Assembly (NCBI GenBank): GCA_964602845.1
Contig: CAZRSW010000007.1
Coordinates: forward strand, 1 to 64,000
Direction: 5' to 3'
Length of the DNA stretch: 64,000 bases
DNA from: CAZRSW01 sp964602845
GTDB taxonomy: Bacteria > Chloroflexota > Dehalococcoidia > Lucifugimonadales > UBA826
Each line of letters starts with the position of its first letter. The first letter of the stretch is position 1. Positions 26,299 to 35,634 of this stretch are shown here, one piece after another. The notes beneath the pieces were generated by a model. The model made no database searches. It had not been told where the DNA came from and saw only the letters and a list, made by a program, of their open reading frames with translations. Position numbers and translations under genes: made by a program.

Positions 26299-27387
26299 CT
26301 AGTCGAACAACACGACAGATCTTAGTACCTGACCATCTTCCATTTTCTTGAACGCATCTTCTATTTCATCGAGTGCGATGGTCTCTGTTACGAATTTATC
26401 CAGATCTAATGTGCCCTTTAAGTGATGGTTAATATATGTTGGGAAGTCTCTACTCGGTAAGCAATCGCCATACCAGGAGGATTTCAATGCTCCTCCTCGG
26501 CCAAAGACTTCTATCAATGGTAGATCCAGCGTCATTTCGGTATTGGGAACTCCGACAAGAACAAGCATGCCGGCATGGTCACGAGCATAAAACGCTTGGT
26601 TATAAGTTGATTCCGTGCCTACGGCGTCTATGGACACGTCTACCCCGTGTCCGCCGGTAATGTTTCGTATCAACTGAACCGGCTCATTTTCTAATGCGTT
26701 TATAGTATGGGTGGCGCCAAAATCTCTAGCCCATGCTAGCTTGTTATCAGCTATATCGATTCCTATGATGGTTTGTGCTCCTGCTAGTTTAGCTCCAGCG
26801 ATTGCAGCATTTCCTACTCCACCGCATCCGAATACGGCAACTGAGTCGCCTTGAGAAATGCCTGCCGTGTTTATTGAAGCTCCTAAACCCGCCATTATTC
26901 CACACCCCATGAGCCCAGCGGTCTCTGGTTTTACAGAGGGATCTACTTTAATGGCTTGTCCCGCAGCTATTAAGGTTAGCTCAGAAAAGGCCCCTATACC
27001 TAATGCAGGTGTAAGCTCGGTGCCATCCTTCAAAGTCATCTTCTGTGTTGCATTTTGGCTGTCGAAACAGTACCAAGGTTTACCCCTCACGCAAGATCTG
27101 CATCTCCCACACGGTGACCTCCATGCGATAACCACGAAGTCACCCTCATCAACATTGGTAACTCCTCCACCGACTTTTTGTACAATGCCGGCAGCTTCGT
27201 GTCCCAGCAGGAATGGGTAGTCGTCATTTATTGAACCCTCTCGGTAGTGTAAGTCTGTATGACAGACGCCACAGGCTTTTACTTTGACTAAAACTTCATC
27301 GTCGCCAGGGTCCGGGACAATTATGCTTTGCAATTTTACTTTATCCCCTTTGGAATGTGAGACAACGCCGTCAACTACATTAGTCAT
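26299..27387 (-). CDS. Zinc alcohol dehydrogenase, S-(hydroxymethyl)mycothiol dehydrogenase (MscR)-like
   Basis: A 362-residue zinc MDR dehydrogenase. Catalytic zinc residues sit in A-C-G-V-C-H-T-D-L and G-H-E-A-A-G; the structural zinc Cys set is C-G-R-C-R-S-C-x7-C. The NAD fold is G-C-G-G-V-G. Several stretches match what I recall of actinobacterial MscR: Y-R-E-G-x-I-N-D-x-Y-P-F-L-L-G-H-E-A-A-G, M-T-L-x-D-G-T-E-L-T-P-A-L-G-I-G-A-F and S-S-W-Y-G-D-C-L-P. MscR oxidises the formaldehyde-mycothiol adduct. The thiol used here is unknown. The ATG has GAGGAGAG upstream. Confidence 0.88.
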   Translation of the reverse strand: MTNVVDGVVSHSKGDKVKLQSIIVPDPGDDEVLVKVKACGVCHTDLHYREGSINDDYPFLLGHEAAGIVQKVGGGVTNVDEGDFVVIAWRSPCGRCRSCVRGKPWYCFDSQNATQKMTLKDGTELTPALGIGAFSELTLIAAGQAIKVDPSVKPETAGLMGCGIMAGLGASINTAGISQGDSVAVFGCGGVGNAAIAGAKLAGAQTIIGIDIADNKLAWARDFGATHTINALENEPVQLIRNITGGHGVDVSIDAVGTESTYNQAFYARDHAGMLVLVGVPNTEMTLDLPLIEVFGRGGALKSSWYGDCLPSRDFPTYINHHLKGTLDLDKFVTETIALDEIEDAFKKMEDGQVLRSVVLFD

Positions 27388-27452
27388 GTTTCTCTCCTCT
27401 ATGAAATTAACTCACTATGGGAAATGTCATCCTCACAGCGAGATCCGGCCGA

Positions 27453-28952
27453 TCATGATTTGAACATTGATGAAAGTTTTTGATATAAGGTTCTGTAATT
27501 ATCGAATGAAGCGTGATAGGTTTCTTTCATGTCCGGGTTTGGGATAGAGCTTAATTCACTTGATACCCAGAGGTTGGTGATGTCTTTTGCGGATGTGAAC
27601 CATCTTTGATTTAGTGCGGCTAACATTCCAGCGCCATAAGATGCACCAGTAATGGACGTTGTTCTATATAATGGAACCTCCAGCACGTTTGACAAAATGT
27701 CTACCCATAAATTACTTTTGGCGCCCCCTCCAGTCACTATATATTTTGAAGGTGACTCACTCGATTGGTTAATAATATTAACCGATTCTTTCAGCGCGAA
27801 TGCGACACCTTCCATGACAGATCTAGTCATGTGAGCATATGTGTGACTAGTGTTTAATCCAAAGAAAATTCCTCTGGCATGTGGGTTGTTGTGTGGGGTC
27901 CGTTCTCCATTCAAATAGGGTAGGAAAATAAGATCATCAGATCCAGCGTTAGTGTTTTGCGCCGCATGATCCAATTCAGAGAATGGATACATGTTTGAAA
28001 GGATTTTCTCTCTAAACCATTTAAGAGAGTTGCCAGCTGAAAGGATGGTACCCATTGAGTACCAGGTTCTTGGGATGCAATGAGAGAAACAGTGTAATTT
28101 AAGTGAGCTATCTACATTGGGATGTTCGTTTGGAAGTAAGACGGTTCCTGATGTTCCAATGCTTATTTGGCAAGTCCTTGAAGTTACGCCTCCCGTACTT
28201 AGAGCGGAAACAGCATTGTCAGCGCCGCCTGCTACGATGGGAGTGGAAACTGTTAGACCCGTTTCTTTCGCCGCGGTTTTGCTAATATATCCGGCGGTAG
28301 AGGTCGATTCAACGATTCTTGGTAACATATCCTTGGAAACCTGTAATGCATCCAGCATTTTGGTAGACCAGGTTCCCGTTCTTAAATCTAACATTAGTGT
28401 TCCAGAAGCGTCACTAGGTTCTGTGATTTTTTCACCAGTTAATCTGAAAGTTATGTAATCTTTAGCGATTAGTATGCTAGAAAGACGGTCAAAATTGGGC
28501 TTTTCATTGTCTTTTAACCAGAGGATTTTTGGTGCAGTGAATCCTTCTAAAATGCGATTGCCGATGGCATCTGTGAGGGTTTCGGTGCCTAGGGCCATTG
28601 TTAGCCTCTCGCACTGTGGGGTTGTTCTACCATCGTTCCAGAGTATTGAAGGTCGAATCACATTGTCGGTTTCGTCAAGTAATGCAGGGCTGTGCATCTG
28701 ACCAGTGAGCCCTACGGCAGAAATTAGATCTGGTGAAACTTTTGAAGTTATTTCTTGAAGTGCTCTACTGGTAGCTTCCCACCAGTCTCTAGGATCTTGT
28801 TCTGACCAATTTGGCCTTGGGCTTCTCACGGTTAGGCCTTGTTCGCAGGTACTGACAGATTCGCCACGATAGTTGATCGCTGTGACCTTGACTGCAGAAG
28901 TACCAATGTCTAAGCCAAGGACGAGCTCTTCTTGGCGACTAAAATTGGTCAT
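27453..28952 (-). CDS. xylB: Xylulokinase (FGGY family)
   Basis: A 499-residue FGGY sugar kinase that would phosphorylate D-xylulose with ATP. It has the N-terminal L-G-L-D-I-G-T-S-A-V-K-V, the L-T-G-Q-M-H-S motif typical of xylulokinases, W-N-D-G-R-T, the P-Y-L-N-G-E-R-T-P block, and the C-terminal ATP site V-T-G-G-G-A-K-S-N-L-W. Length is standard. It lies between a TPP-enzyme pair upstream and the MscR-like gene downstream. No xylose isomerase is seen in the window. Confidence 0.9.
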   Translation of the reverse strand: MTNFSRQEELVLGLDIGTSAVKVTAINYRGESVSTCEQGLTVRSPRPNWSEQDPRDWWEATSRALQEITSKVSPDLISAVGLTGQMHSPALLDETDNVIRPSILWNDGRTTPQCERLTMALGTETLTDAIGNRILEGFTAPKILWLKDNEKPNFDRLSSILIAKDYITFRLTGEKITEPSDASGTLMLDLRTGTWSTKMLDALQVSKDMLPRIVESTSTAGYISKTAAKETGLTVSTPIVAGGADNAVSALSTGGVTSRTCQISIGTSGTVLLPNEHPNVDSSLKLHCFSHCIPRTWYSMGTILSAGNSLKWFREKILSNMYPFSELDHAAQNTNAGSDDLIFLPYLNGERTPHNNPHARGIFFGLNTSHTYAHMTRSVMEGVAFALKESVNIINQSSESPSKYIVTGGGAKSNLWVDILSNVLEVPLYRTTSITGASYGAGMLAALNQRWFTSAKDITNLWVSSELSSIPNPDMKETYHASFDNYRTLYQKLSSMFKS

Positions 28953-29016
28953 ATATGTAGTTTTGGGTTTATTGTTTCTTGCTTGCCGGGTCTTTGGATA
29001 CTGTTCACTTTAGTTT

Positions 29017-29598
29017 TCACAGCCCTAAATCCTTCCGCAAGGCACTGATGGTTTGATCTCTGCTTCGTGAAACTTTGCGCTCTCTTAGACCTATAGGAAG
29101 GTTTTCCACTTCTGGTTTAACCTTTATAGACACAAAAACTGGTCCGTCTTGGTTCATGATTTCTTCAAGAGTGGTTGAAAATTCTTCCAAGTCTTCAAAG
29201 CTATAGGTATTAGCATAGCCGGCGCCCTTGGCTATCATCGAATAATCGATATTTCCCGCGTTGGGGACTGGCTGACCACCTGTTGTTGCGTAACATTCGT
29301 TATCGAGTAAGAAGTGTACAAAATTTTTTGGCTGTTTACCCGCGATTGAGGCTAAAACTCCTAGATTCATCAAAAGGGCTCCCTCAGTGTCGAAGTGTAC
29401 TACTTTCTCCTCAGGAACTCCTAATGCGACCCCGAAAATTGCTGCGGTTGATTGCCCCATAGCCCCACCAATATTCAGGTCACGCTTTTCGTTTGTAGAG
29501 ATTTGGTTCCAGTGTTTACCAGATGTACCCTGTACGGCAACAATGGCATTATCACGATGTATTTGAAAGGCTTCGAATACTTTTTTTGCTTCAATCAT
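29017..29598 (-). CDS. TPP-dependent decarboxylase beta subunit (sulfopyruvate decarboxylase ComE-like), altered TPP motif
   Basis: A 193-residue protein equal to the TPP-binding half of sulfopyruvate/phosphonopyruvate-type decarboxylases. The blocks G-G-A-M-G-Q-S-T-A-A-I-F-G-V-A-L-G, L-M-N-L-G-x-L-A-S-I and L-D-N-E-C-Y-x-T-T-G-G-Q are recognisable. The usual G-D-G of the TPP-Mg motif is here T71-E72-G73, with Asp70 before it. It pairs with the alpha subunit 32 bases upstream. The reaction, a 2-oxo acid decarboxylation, is inferred. Confidence 0.83.
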   Translation of the reverse strand: MIEAKKVFEAFQIHRDNAIVAVQGTSGKHWNQISTNEKRDLNIGGAMGQSTAAIFGVALGVPEEKVVHFDTEGALLMNLGVLASIAGKQPKNFVHFLLDNECYATTGGQPVPNAGNIDYSMIAKGAGYANTYSFEDLEEFSTTLEEIMNQDGPVFVSIKVKPEVENLPIGLRERKVSRSRDQTISALRKDLGL

Positions 29599-29630
29599 AT
29601 GGAGAAATAGCCTCTCTCTTTTTTAGTATG

Positions 29631-30149
29631 TTATCGGTTGAATCCGTGGTATTCATCGCCTATAAGGACGACGACAGGCCGGTTTGTTGAGTGAGATTCC
29701 TCAAAAGCGTCTGTTATTCGAGATGCGTCGGCATCATGCTCAACAATATAGTAGTTAATGTTAAAGGCGTTTAGGAATGGTTCTGTATAAAGGGCCACGG
29801 TGTCCGGCGTTTTACCCCGCCTTGTCCAACCTCTGTAGCCGACCACCATAACCAGAGGAAATCCAGCATCTAGGGCCATTCCTCTTATTGAGTCTCCCGA
29901 TTCCATCATGCCGGTATTTTGAATTAACACTACGGGGACTTTGCCTACGATGTTTAATCCTAAAGCTACCGACATGGATTCTCCCTCTCTGGATACGGGT
30001 ACAATGTCTAGCCAGTCCTGTTTTTCCATTAACTCATACAAATAATTAGTTTCACTATCAGGTATTGTGATGATGTGAGTAACGTCGTTATTCTCGAATT
30101 CCTTGATCAGGCTTTCCGGTCTTAATATCTGATTTGTTTGATTTGCCAT
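29631..30149 (-). CDS. TPP-dependent decarboxylase alpha subunit (sulfopyruvate decarboxylase ComD-like)
   Basis: A 172-residue pyrimidine-binding half of a split TPP enzyme. V-S-R-E-G-E-S holds the Glu that activates the cofactor. I-P-D-S-E-T-N-Y-L-Y, V-L-I-Q-N-T-G-M-M-E-S-G-D-S and M-V-V-G-Y-R-G match ComD-type subunits. The ATG follows GAAGGAG. With the beta subunit it would form an alpha/beta decarboxylase acting on sulfopyruvate or a similar 2-oxo acid. RraA-like and xylulokinase genes flank the pair on the same strand. Confidence 0.87.
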   Translation of the reverse strand: MANQTNQILRPESLIKEFENNDVTHIITIPDSETNYLYELMEKQDWLDIVPVSREGESMSVALGLNIVGKVPVVLIQNTGMMESGDSIRGMALDAGFPLVMVVGYRGWTRRGKTPDTVALYTEPFLNAFNINYYIVEHDADASRITDAFEESHSTNRPVVVLIGDEYHGFNR

Positions 30150-30276
30150 TTACGCTCCTTCTCGAATGATTATGAGAAATGAGAATGTATATTGTTAGCA
30201 TTACCAATGGACCCATTGCCATACTATCAGCTATTCCAATTTACAATTTTTGAATCAATTGTCGCCTAGTTGACTA

Positions 30277-30951
30277 TTATGACCTATCTCGAAGCTTACG
30301 CAATGAAAAATCGTCGCTTTGAACCCAGCTGAATTGTTCCGACTCTTTCTTGTGAACAGAGTGAGCCGATTCAATAATAAAATCAACCAGCTCCGTAGGG
30401 AATACGACTACACCATTAACATCAGCGTGTATTACATCTCCAGGCCTAATCGATACATTCGAAATTTCTACCGGGATTTGCGATTCGCAAAAACCGAAGT
30501 TTCCGTGGGCTGGGACTAGTCCCTTAGAAAACATATGAAAGCCCATATTGTGTACGGTTTCTACATCTCGTACTCCCCCGTCTGTGACGAGGCCAATGGC
30601 TCCGAGACGCTTAGCAATATTAGCTAGCCCGTCGCCGAAATGGCATCCATGAAATGGGCGGGAGCTGATGTCTTTAAGGACTATTACAGTAGGTGCCGGC
30701 ATGTCTTCTACCGCATGAAACATATCGAATCGAGCTGATTTTTCATGAACTCTACCGGGCGTTGTGGTGTCTAAGGTTGCTGTAACTGCCTGCCCTACCA
30801 TAACCCCTAAGTCGGGGAATTGGCATTTTATATCCCAACCCATAAAACCTTCTGTGTTGTCGCGGGTTTTATGCATCTCTACAGCGTTTGCAACGGTCGG
30901 AGTATCTATTGATCTTAGATTAATCAGTTGTTTTTGTGACAGAAATTCCAT
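30277..30951 (-). CDS. RraA-family protein (HMG/oxaloacetate aldolase-like)
   Basis: A 224-residue RraA-fold protein. The core G-D-G-L-A-N-I-A-K-R-L-G-A-I-G-L-V-T-D-G-G-V-R-D contains the metal/substrate Asp and Arg of 4-hydroxy-4-methyl-2-oxoglutarate aldolases. P-G-D-V-I-H-A-D-x-N-G-V-V-V-F-P closes the domain. Such proteins cleave hydroxy-keto acids or decarboxylate oxaloacetate; the RNase-regulator role of E. coli RraA is less likely. It is probably co-directional with the TPP-enzyme pair, 127 bases away. Confidence 0.87.
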   Translation of the reverse strand: MEFLSQKQLINLRSIDTPTVANAVEMHKTRDNTEGFMGWDIKCQFPDLGVMVGQAVTATLDTTTPGRVHEKSARFDMFHAVEDMPAPTVIVLKDISSRPFHGCHFGDGLANIAKRLGAIGLVTDGGVRDVETVHNMGFHMFSKGLVPAHGNFGFCESQIPVEISNVSIRPGDVIHADVNGVVVFPTELVDFIIESAHSVHKKESEQFSWVQSDDFSLRKLRDRS

Positions 30952-31030
30952 GATTTTCCTTTTCGCTATCTTTTTTGGAGGAGTCTAGTAAATTTGTTTT
31001 GATCATATCAACAGGTTATCTTAGAGGCAA

Positions 31031-31252
31031 TTATGTGAGTGAATGTAAAACCATAAAGAATGTTCTCAAAGGATCGACCGAATTTGACATAAGTTCGCTT
31101 TGAACCCCTATTTCATAAGCGTGATATAGCTCATATTCCTCCTGTCCAGTCATCCGAATATTCTCAACTAGGTATCTTTGAAGTAATTTCCAACGATAAC
31201 GTGGAATCTGAACGTTGTTTATCCAATGAGTTGCCGGTATGGTAGGTTTCAT
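31031..31252 (-). CDS. Possible small hypothetical protein
   Basis: A 73-codon frame fills part of the 375-base spacer between the RraA gene and the divergent MFS gene. The translation is basic and aromatic at its start (H-W-I-N-N, R-Y-R-W-K-L-L-Q-R-Y), with no recognised domain. The ATG lacks a well-placed ribosome-binding site. It may be a chance frame; it is listed because nothing else occupies the spacer. Confidence 0.3.
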   Translation of the reverse strand: MKPTIPATHWINNVQIPRYRWKLLQRYLVENIRMTGQEEYELYHAYEIGVQSELMSNSVDPLRTFFMVLHSLT

Positions 31253-31326
31253 GATTAATGAATCACACTGTCTCCAGGAATAGTTTGGCTACTCAACTTA
31301 GAAAAAACTTACCGGTTCGTATATAG

Positions 31327-32691
31327 ATGTTTCGAGAGAAACTGTATAGATATCTGCCCAGGTCGGTATTTTATGGTTGGTGGTTGGTTGTTTTAACGTT
31401 ACTACTGAATGCCGCGACAGGATCCCCCGTGTTTGGTGGTGTAGGGGTGTGGGTTGATGCTTTGGAAAGAGAATTTGGCTGGACTAGGACAGAACTTTCT
31501 ATAGCCTTTTCCCTGGGGCAATTAGAGGCGGGATTGGTTGGTCCTTTCATTGGGGTGGTCGTTGATAGGCTTGGGTCCAGAAAGGTCGTGCTAATGGGAG
31601 TTCTTACCACTGCGGTTGGATTTGTTGTTTTGAGCTCCACAAAAAATTTGCCAACCTTTTACATTTCCTACGTCATCATCTTTTTGGGAGCTGCAGCAGG
31701 TGGTTGGTTGCCACTGATGACGGCTCTTAATAATTGGTTTGATAAAAAAAGAAGCTTGGCTATGGGCATAGGTGGTATTGGATTCTCAATGGGTAGTTTC
31801 TTGCTTGTACCAGCACTGGCTTGGATGGTGGCTCCTGGCAATGTCGGTTGGCAAAAGACGGCACTAGCGTTAGGGGTGTTCTTTCTGATCATAGCTTTTC
31901 CTGTGAGTAAGTTGGTCAGAAATAATCCAGAAGAATATGGAGAAGTTCCCGATGGGATCAGTAATCAGATCTGTCAATCATGTGGGGAACGAGTCAGCCG
32001 AAACGATCTGAATTGCACCACTTGCGGTGCGGAAAATAGTTTTGGGTCCGCTAGTTCAACGGGAACTGGCGGTTATAATAATGTTATTGATAATCCAGAT
32101 TACAGCGCCATCGAGATTTTGCGGATTCCGGCTTTCTGGCTGATTTCATTATGCCATGGTCTGTCGACAATGCTTATTATGACTATGTCTTTACATCTCA
32201 TTCTGGCGTTTAGGGATCAGGGTATATCTGTCCAAACAGGGGCATTAATTTGGGGCTTTACTATGGGGATTTCAGGGTTATCTCAGATAATAGGAGGGTA
32301 TTTCGGAGACAGGATACCTAAGAATATAGGTCTTTGTGTACTTGGATGCTTTCAATCTATGGCAGTTTTATATGCCACTTTAATTAATCAGGAGAATGTT
32401 TGGATCCTCGCTCCAGTATTTTGTATTGTTTTTGGAGGATCGTTCGGTGGCCGGATGCCATTGGCTACGTCGATTCGAGGGGAATACTTCGGAAGGAAAG
32501 CCTTTGGGAAAGTACTAGGACTGGGAATGATTCCTATGATGATCTTTATGACGTCTGGGACGTTGTTTGCGGGATATTGGTACGATGTGCAGAACAGTTA
32601 TAACATGGCGTTTTATATTTTGGGAAGTATTGCATTCCTCGGCAGCTTTGGGTTTCTTTATGCGAGAAAGCCGTCCAATATGATTAAGTGA
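31327..32691 (+). CDS. MFS transporter (OFA/MCT-like) with zinc ribbon in central loop
   Basis: A 454-residue twelve-helix carrier. It begins Y-G-W-W-L-V-V-L-T and has F-G-W-T-R-T-E-L-S-I-A-F-S-L-G and V-V-D-R-L-G-S-R-K, the pattern of oxalate/formate and monocarboxylate carriers. In the cytoplasmic loop between helices 6 and 7, residues 216-233 hold two C-x2-C pairs (C-Q-S-C-G and C-T-T-C-G, 10 residues between them), a zinc ribbon. The paralogue encoded at 59138 has the same transporter body without the ribbon. The carried substrate is likely an organic acid anion. Confidence 0.9.
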   Translation: MFREKLYRYLPRSVFYGWWLVVLTLLLNAATGSPVFGGVGVWVDALEREFGWTRTELSIAFSLGQLEAGLVGPFIGVVVDRLGSRKVVLMGVLTTAVGFVVLSSTKNLPTFYISYVIIFLGAAAGGWLPLMTALNNWFDKKRSLAMGIGGIGFSMGSFLLVPALAWMVAPGNVGWQKTALALGVFFLIIAFPVSKLVRNNPEEYGEVPDGISNQICQSCGERVSRNDLNCTTCGAENSFGSASSTGTGGYNNVIDNPDYSAIEILRIPAFWLISLCHGLSTMLIMTMSLHLILAFRDQGISVQTGALIWGFTMGISGLSQIIGGYFGDRIPKNIGLCVLGCFQSMAVLYATLINQENVWILAPVFCIVFGGSFGGRMPLATSIRGEYFGRKAFGKVLGLGMIPMMIFMTSGTLFAGYWYDVQNSYNMAFYILGSIAFLGSFGFLYARKPSNMIK

Positions 32692-32816
32692 AGAGTCTAT
32701 GAACATCGAACAGAGAGTTGCCCAAAATCAAGGGTATTCGGAAGTTCCAAATCATAGTTCTCTAAAATTCTAATATTTGTGATACCACAAGACTGATTGC
32801 AAGCCCGATAAATGGG

Positions 32817-34505
32817 TTAGGCATTGGATCTTTGTATTTTCTTCCAGGTATCTCTCAATGTGACTGTTCTATTAAAAACGATAGAATTTTTGTTTGACTC
32901 TCTGGCGTCTGCGCAGAAATAGCCTAGCCTCTCGAATTGGTATCTGTCTCCTTTATGCGCTTCTGAAAGACTGGGTTCCAACTTGCTTTCTCTCATTATT
33001 ATGAGAGAGTCGGGGTTCAGGAGTAGCGACAGATCTGTATCGTCGTTAATAACGGGATTTTCATCTATACAAAGTCGGTCGTACAAGCGAACCTCACCGG
33101 ATATTGAGTGTTTCGCAGATACCCAGTGAATGGTAGCTCGCACTTTCCTACCATCAGGTGAGGAACCACCTCGAGTCTCAGGGTCGTATGTGCAATGTAT
33201 TTCGGATACATTGCCTGTGTCGTCATCTTTTATTACTCTAATGCATTTGATGAAGTATCCATACCGCAGTCGCACCTCTTTGCCCGGGGACAAACGATAG
33301 AATTTGCTCGGAGGGTTTTCCATAAAATCATCTGATTCAATATATAACTCTTTTCCGAATGGTAATTGCCTGGTTCCTGCTGATGGGTCCTCAGGATTGT
33401 TTATCGCTTCCAGATGTTCGGTTTTATCATCTGGATAATTTAGCAAGATTACTTTGACTGGGTTTAGAACAGCCATCACTCTATTGGATTTTTTATTAAG
33501 ATCTTGCCTGACACAATGTTCCAATAATCCAAGGTTTGTTGTGTTATCTCTACGAGTGATACCCACTCGGTGGCAGAAGTCCTTAATTGCTGATGGAGTG
33601 TAACCCAGTCTTCGCATACCGGAGATAGTTGGCATGCGGGGATCGTCCCATCCATCGACATATTTATTATTAACTAGTTTAAGTAGATTTCGCTTACTAA
33701 GGACGGTATGACTCACATTGAATTTTGCGAATTCAATCTGCCGTGACTTAAACATATCAAGCTGATTGAGGAACCATTCGTAAAGAGGCCTGTGGTCCTC
33801 ATATTCCATGGTACATAACGAATGAGTTACTTGTTCTATGGAATCCGAAAGACTGTGAGCAAAATCGTACATGGGATATATCGACCATTCTGTTCCTGTT
33901 TGATGATGGGGAACCTTAAGAATCCTGTAAATTACAGGATCGCGCATATTGATATTTGGGGAGGACATATCTATTTTTGCCCTTAGGACATGAGAACCCT
34001 CCTCAAAATCGCCCGCCTTCATACGAGAGAATAAAGTGAGGTTATCCTCAATAGTTCTATTACGGTAGGGGCTTTCTTCACCATGGCTGGTTAATGTCCC
34101 TCTGTTGATCCGTATCTCATCCTGAGTTTGGCTATCGACGTAGGCTTTGCTTTTCTTGATAAGTTCAATTGCATAAGAATAAAGCTGTGAAAAATAATCT
34201 GAGGCGTACAAATCTTGTTCTCCCCAATCAAATCCAAGCCAGTTCAAATCCTCTTTTATCGAATTTACGAATTCCATGCTTTCTCGGGTTGGATTTGTAT
34301 CGTCAAACCTTAAATTGCACCTGCTTCCGGGATGTTCCATCGCTATGCCAAAATTGAGGCAAATAGATGTTGCATGACCAATATGTAGATACCCATTAGG
34401 TTCTGGAGGAAATCTTGTGACCACGGTTTTGTGTTTCCCTGAGGAAATATCCCGTTCAACGATATCCCGCACGAAATCTTTTGATGTATCTGGGTTTGTT
34501 AGCAT
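32817..34505 (-). CDS. glnS: Glutaminyl-tRNA synthetase
   Basis: A 562-residue class I synthetase that charges tRNA-Gln with glutamine. Seen: P-P-E-P-N-G-Y-L-H-I-G-H-A (HIGH motif), F-D-D-T-N-P, the V-L-S-K-R signature replacing KMSKS, D-D-P-R-M-P-T-I-S-G-M-R-R, and the C-terminal anticodon-binding beta-barrels. Length and domain order are normal. Bacteria without GlnS use GatCAB instead, so its presence suggests direct charging, though GatCAB may also exist. Confidence 0.97.
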   Translation of the reverse strand: MLTNPDTSKDFVRDIVERDISSGKHKTVVTRFPPEPNGYLHIGHATSICLNFGIAMEHPGSRCNLRFDDTNPTRESMEFVNSIKEDLNWLGFDWGEQDLYASDYFSQLYSYAIELIKKSKAYVDSQTQDEIRINRGTLTSHGEESPYRNRTIEDNLTLFSRMKAGDFEEGSHVLRAKIDMSSPNINMRDPVIYRILKVPHHQTGTEWSIYPMYDFAHSLSDSIEQVTHSLCTMEYEDHRPLYEWFLNQLDMFKSRQIEFAKFNVSHTVLSKRNLLKLVNNKYVDGWDDPRMPTISGMRRLGYTPSAIKDFCHRVGITRRDNTTNLGLLEHCVRQDLNKKSNRVMAVLNPVKVILLNYPDDKTEHLEAINNPEDPSAGTRQLPFGKELYIESDDFMENPPSKFYRLSPGKEVRLRYGYFIKCIRVIKDDDTGNVSEIHCTYDPETRGGSSPDGRKVRATIHWVSAKHSISGEVRLYDRLCIDENPVINDDTDLSLLLNPDSLIIMRESKLEPSLSEAHKGDRYQFERLGYFCADARESNKNSIVFNRTVTLRDTWKKIQRSNA

Positions 34506-34557
34506 TTGAAGTTACTGTATTTATCTATCTATGCTCATCATTTTACTATGTTAGTGG

Positions 34558-35505
34558 TCAAGCGTATTCAACTATATGACTGAACAGGTCTTTTAAGGTT
34601 TGGTTATCGTCAGGGGATAACTCGGGATATTTAAGGGCTTCCACATTTTCTTCCAAATGATTTATAGTTGCCGTCCCTGTTAGAACCGTTGATATAGATT
34701 CTGGTTCCGCTGCAAATTTATATCCAGCGGAAATGATTGATGACACATTATCATGAAGCAACCATCCCAAGGGATTGTCTGGGGGCAATGAATCGTGTGC
34801 GATTAATCCTCTAGCCTTCCAATCTGCAATTAAATTTTTGAGTAGATATGGGTCAGGCAATTTGACTCTAACCGCAGCCATATTCATCACACCGACGCCG
34901 TATTTTCTGGCCAGTGGTAGTATTTTCTTTTCGGCATGTTGATTCAATATCCCGTACTTTAGCATGATAACATCCCAGGCTTCAGGATCATTTGCGAGAG
35001 CTATTAATGCCGCATCTTGCCCTGGATCCTCCGTGAATTTTGTGCTAAAACCAATATGTCTCAGGTAGCCTTTTTCTTTCAACCTAATCATTGTTGGATA
35101 CAATTTATCCACAACGGGTTTATATATAGTTGGTGTGATTCCATGGAAAAGCATCACATCTATATGATTTGTACGAAGTCGTTTGAGACTTTCAGTGACT
35201 GATTTTTCTAATTCCTTTGACAAGTCTTTGTCTGTATTTTCAACATTTTCCGGTGACCATTTGGTCGACAATATGTAAGATTCTCTGTCTACGCCGGTGA
35301 GACATTTACCTAGTATGGTTTCTGAATTGCCATACTGACAGGAAGTGTCGAATGTGTTAATGCCATGTTCCAAGGCCTTTGCGACCAGTCTCTTCTGGCC
35401 ATCTATTCCCAACCCCGTGTCCTGCCCAAGGCGTCTTGCCCCTCCGGTTCCCAAGCTCAAAATTGATGTTTTTAAACCAGTTCTGCCCAGGTTTCTGTAG
35501 ATCAT
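34558..35505 (-). CDS. Aldo/keto reductase family protein
   Basis: A 315-residue TIM-barrel oxidoreductase. It has R-x-L-G-R-T-G-L-K-T-S-I-L-S-L-G-T-G at the start, the catalytic Asp-Tyr region F-D-T-S-C-Q-Y-G-N-S-E, the Lys region S-T-K-W-S, and the H in M-L-F-H-G-I. It would reduce an aldehyde or sugar with NADPH, substrate unknown. A GGAG-type ribosome-binding site precedes the ATG. It lies 52 bases after glnS in map order, on the same strand and upstream in transcription. Confidence 0.92.
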   Translation of the reverse strand: MIYRNLGRTGLKTSILSLGTGGARRLGQDTGLGIDGQKRLVAKALEHGINTFDTSCQYGNSETILGKCLTGVDRESYILSTKWSPENVENTDKDLSKELEKSVTESLKRLRTNHIDVMLFHGITPTIYKPVVDKLYPTMIRLKEKGYLRHIGFSTKFTEDPGQDAALIALANDPEAWDVIMLKYGILNQHAEKKILPLARKYGVGVMNMAAVRVKLPDPYLLKNLIADWKARGLIAHDSLPPDNPLGWLLHDNVSSIISAGYKFAAEPESISTVLTGTATINHLEENVEALKYPELSPDDNQTLKDLFSHIVEYA

Positions 35506-35634
35506 CGATCAGTCTCCTTTATTGGAGTGTTGGGTCAAAACGGATATGAAGGTGATCGGTCTATTTTTAAGACCTCTGGTAGTTTTGAGTGGCATATCTA
35601 AAATAAGAGTTATCATGTTCGTAGGCCTCAACAT

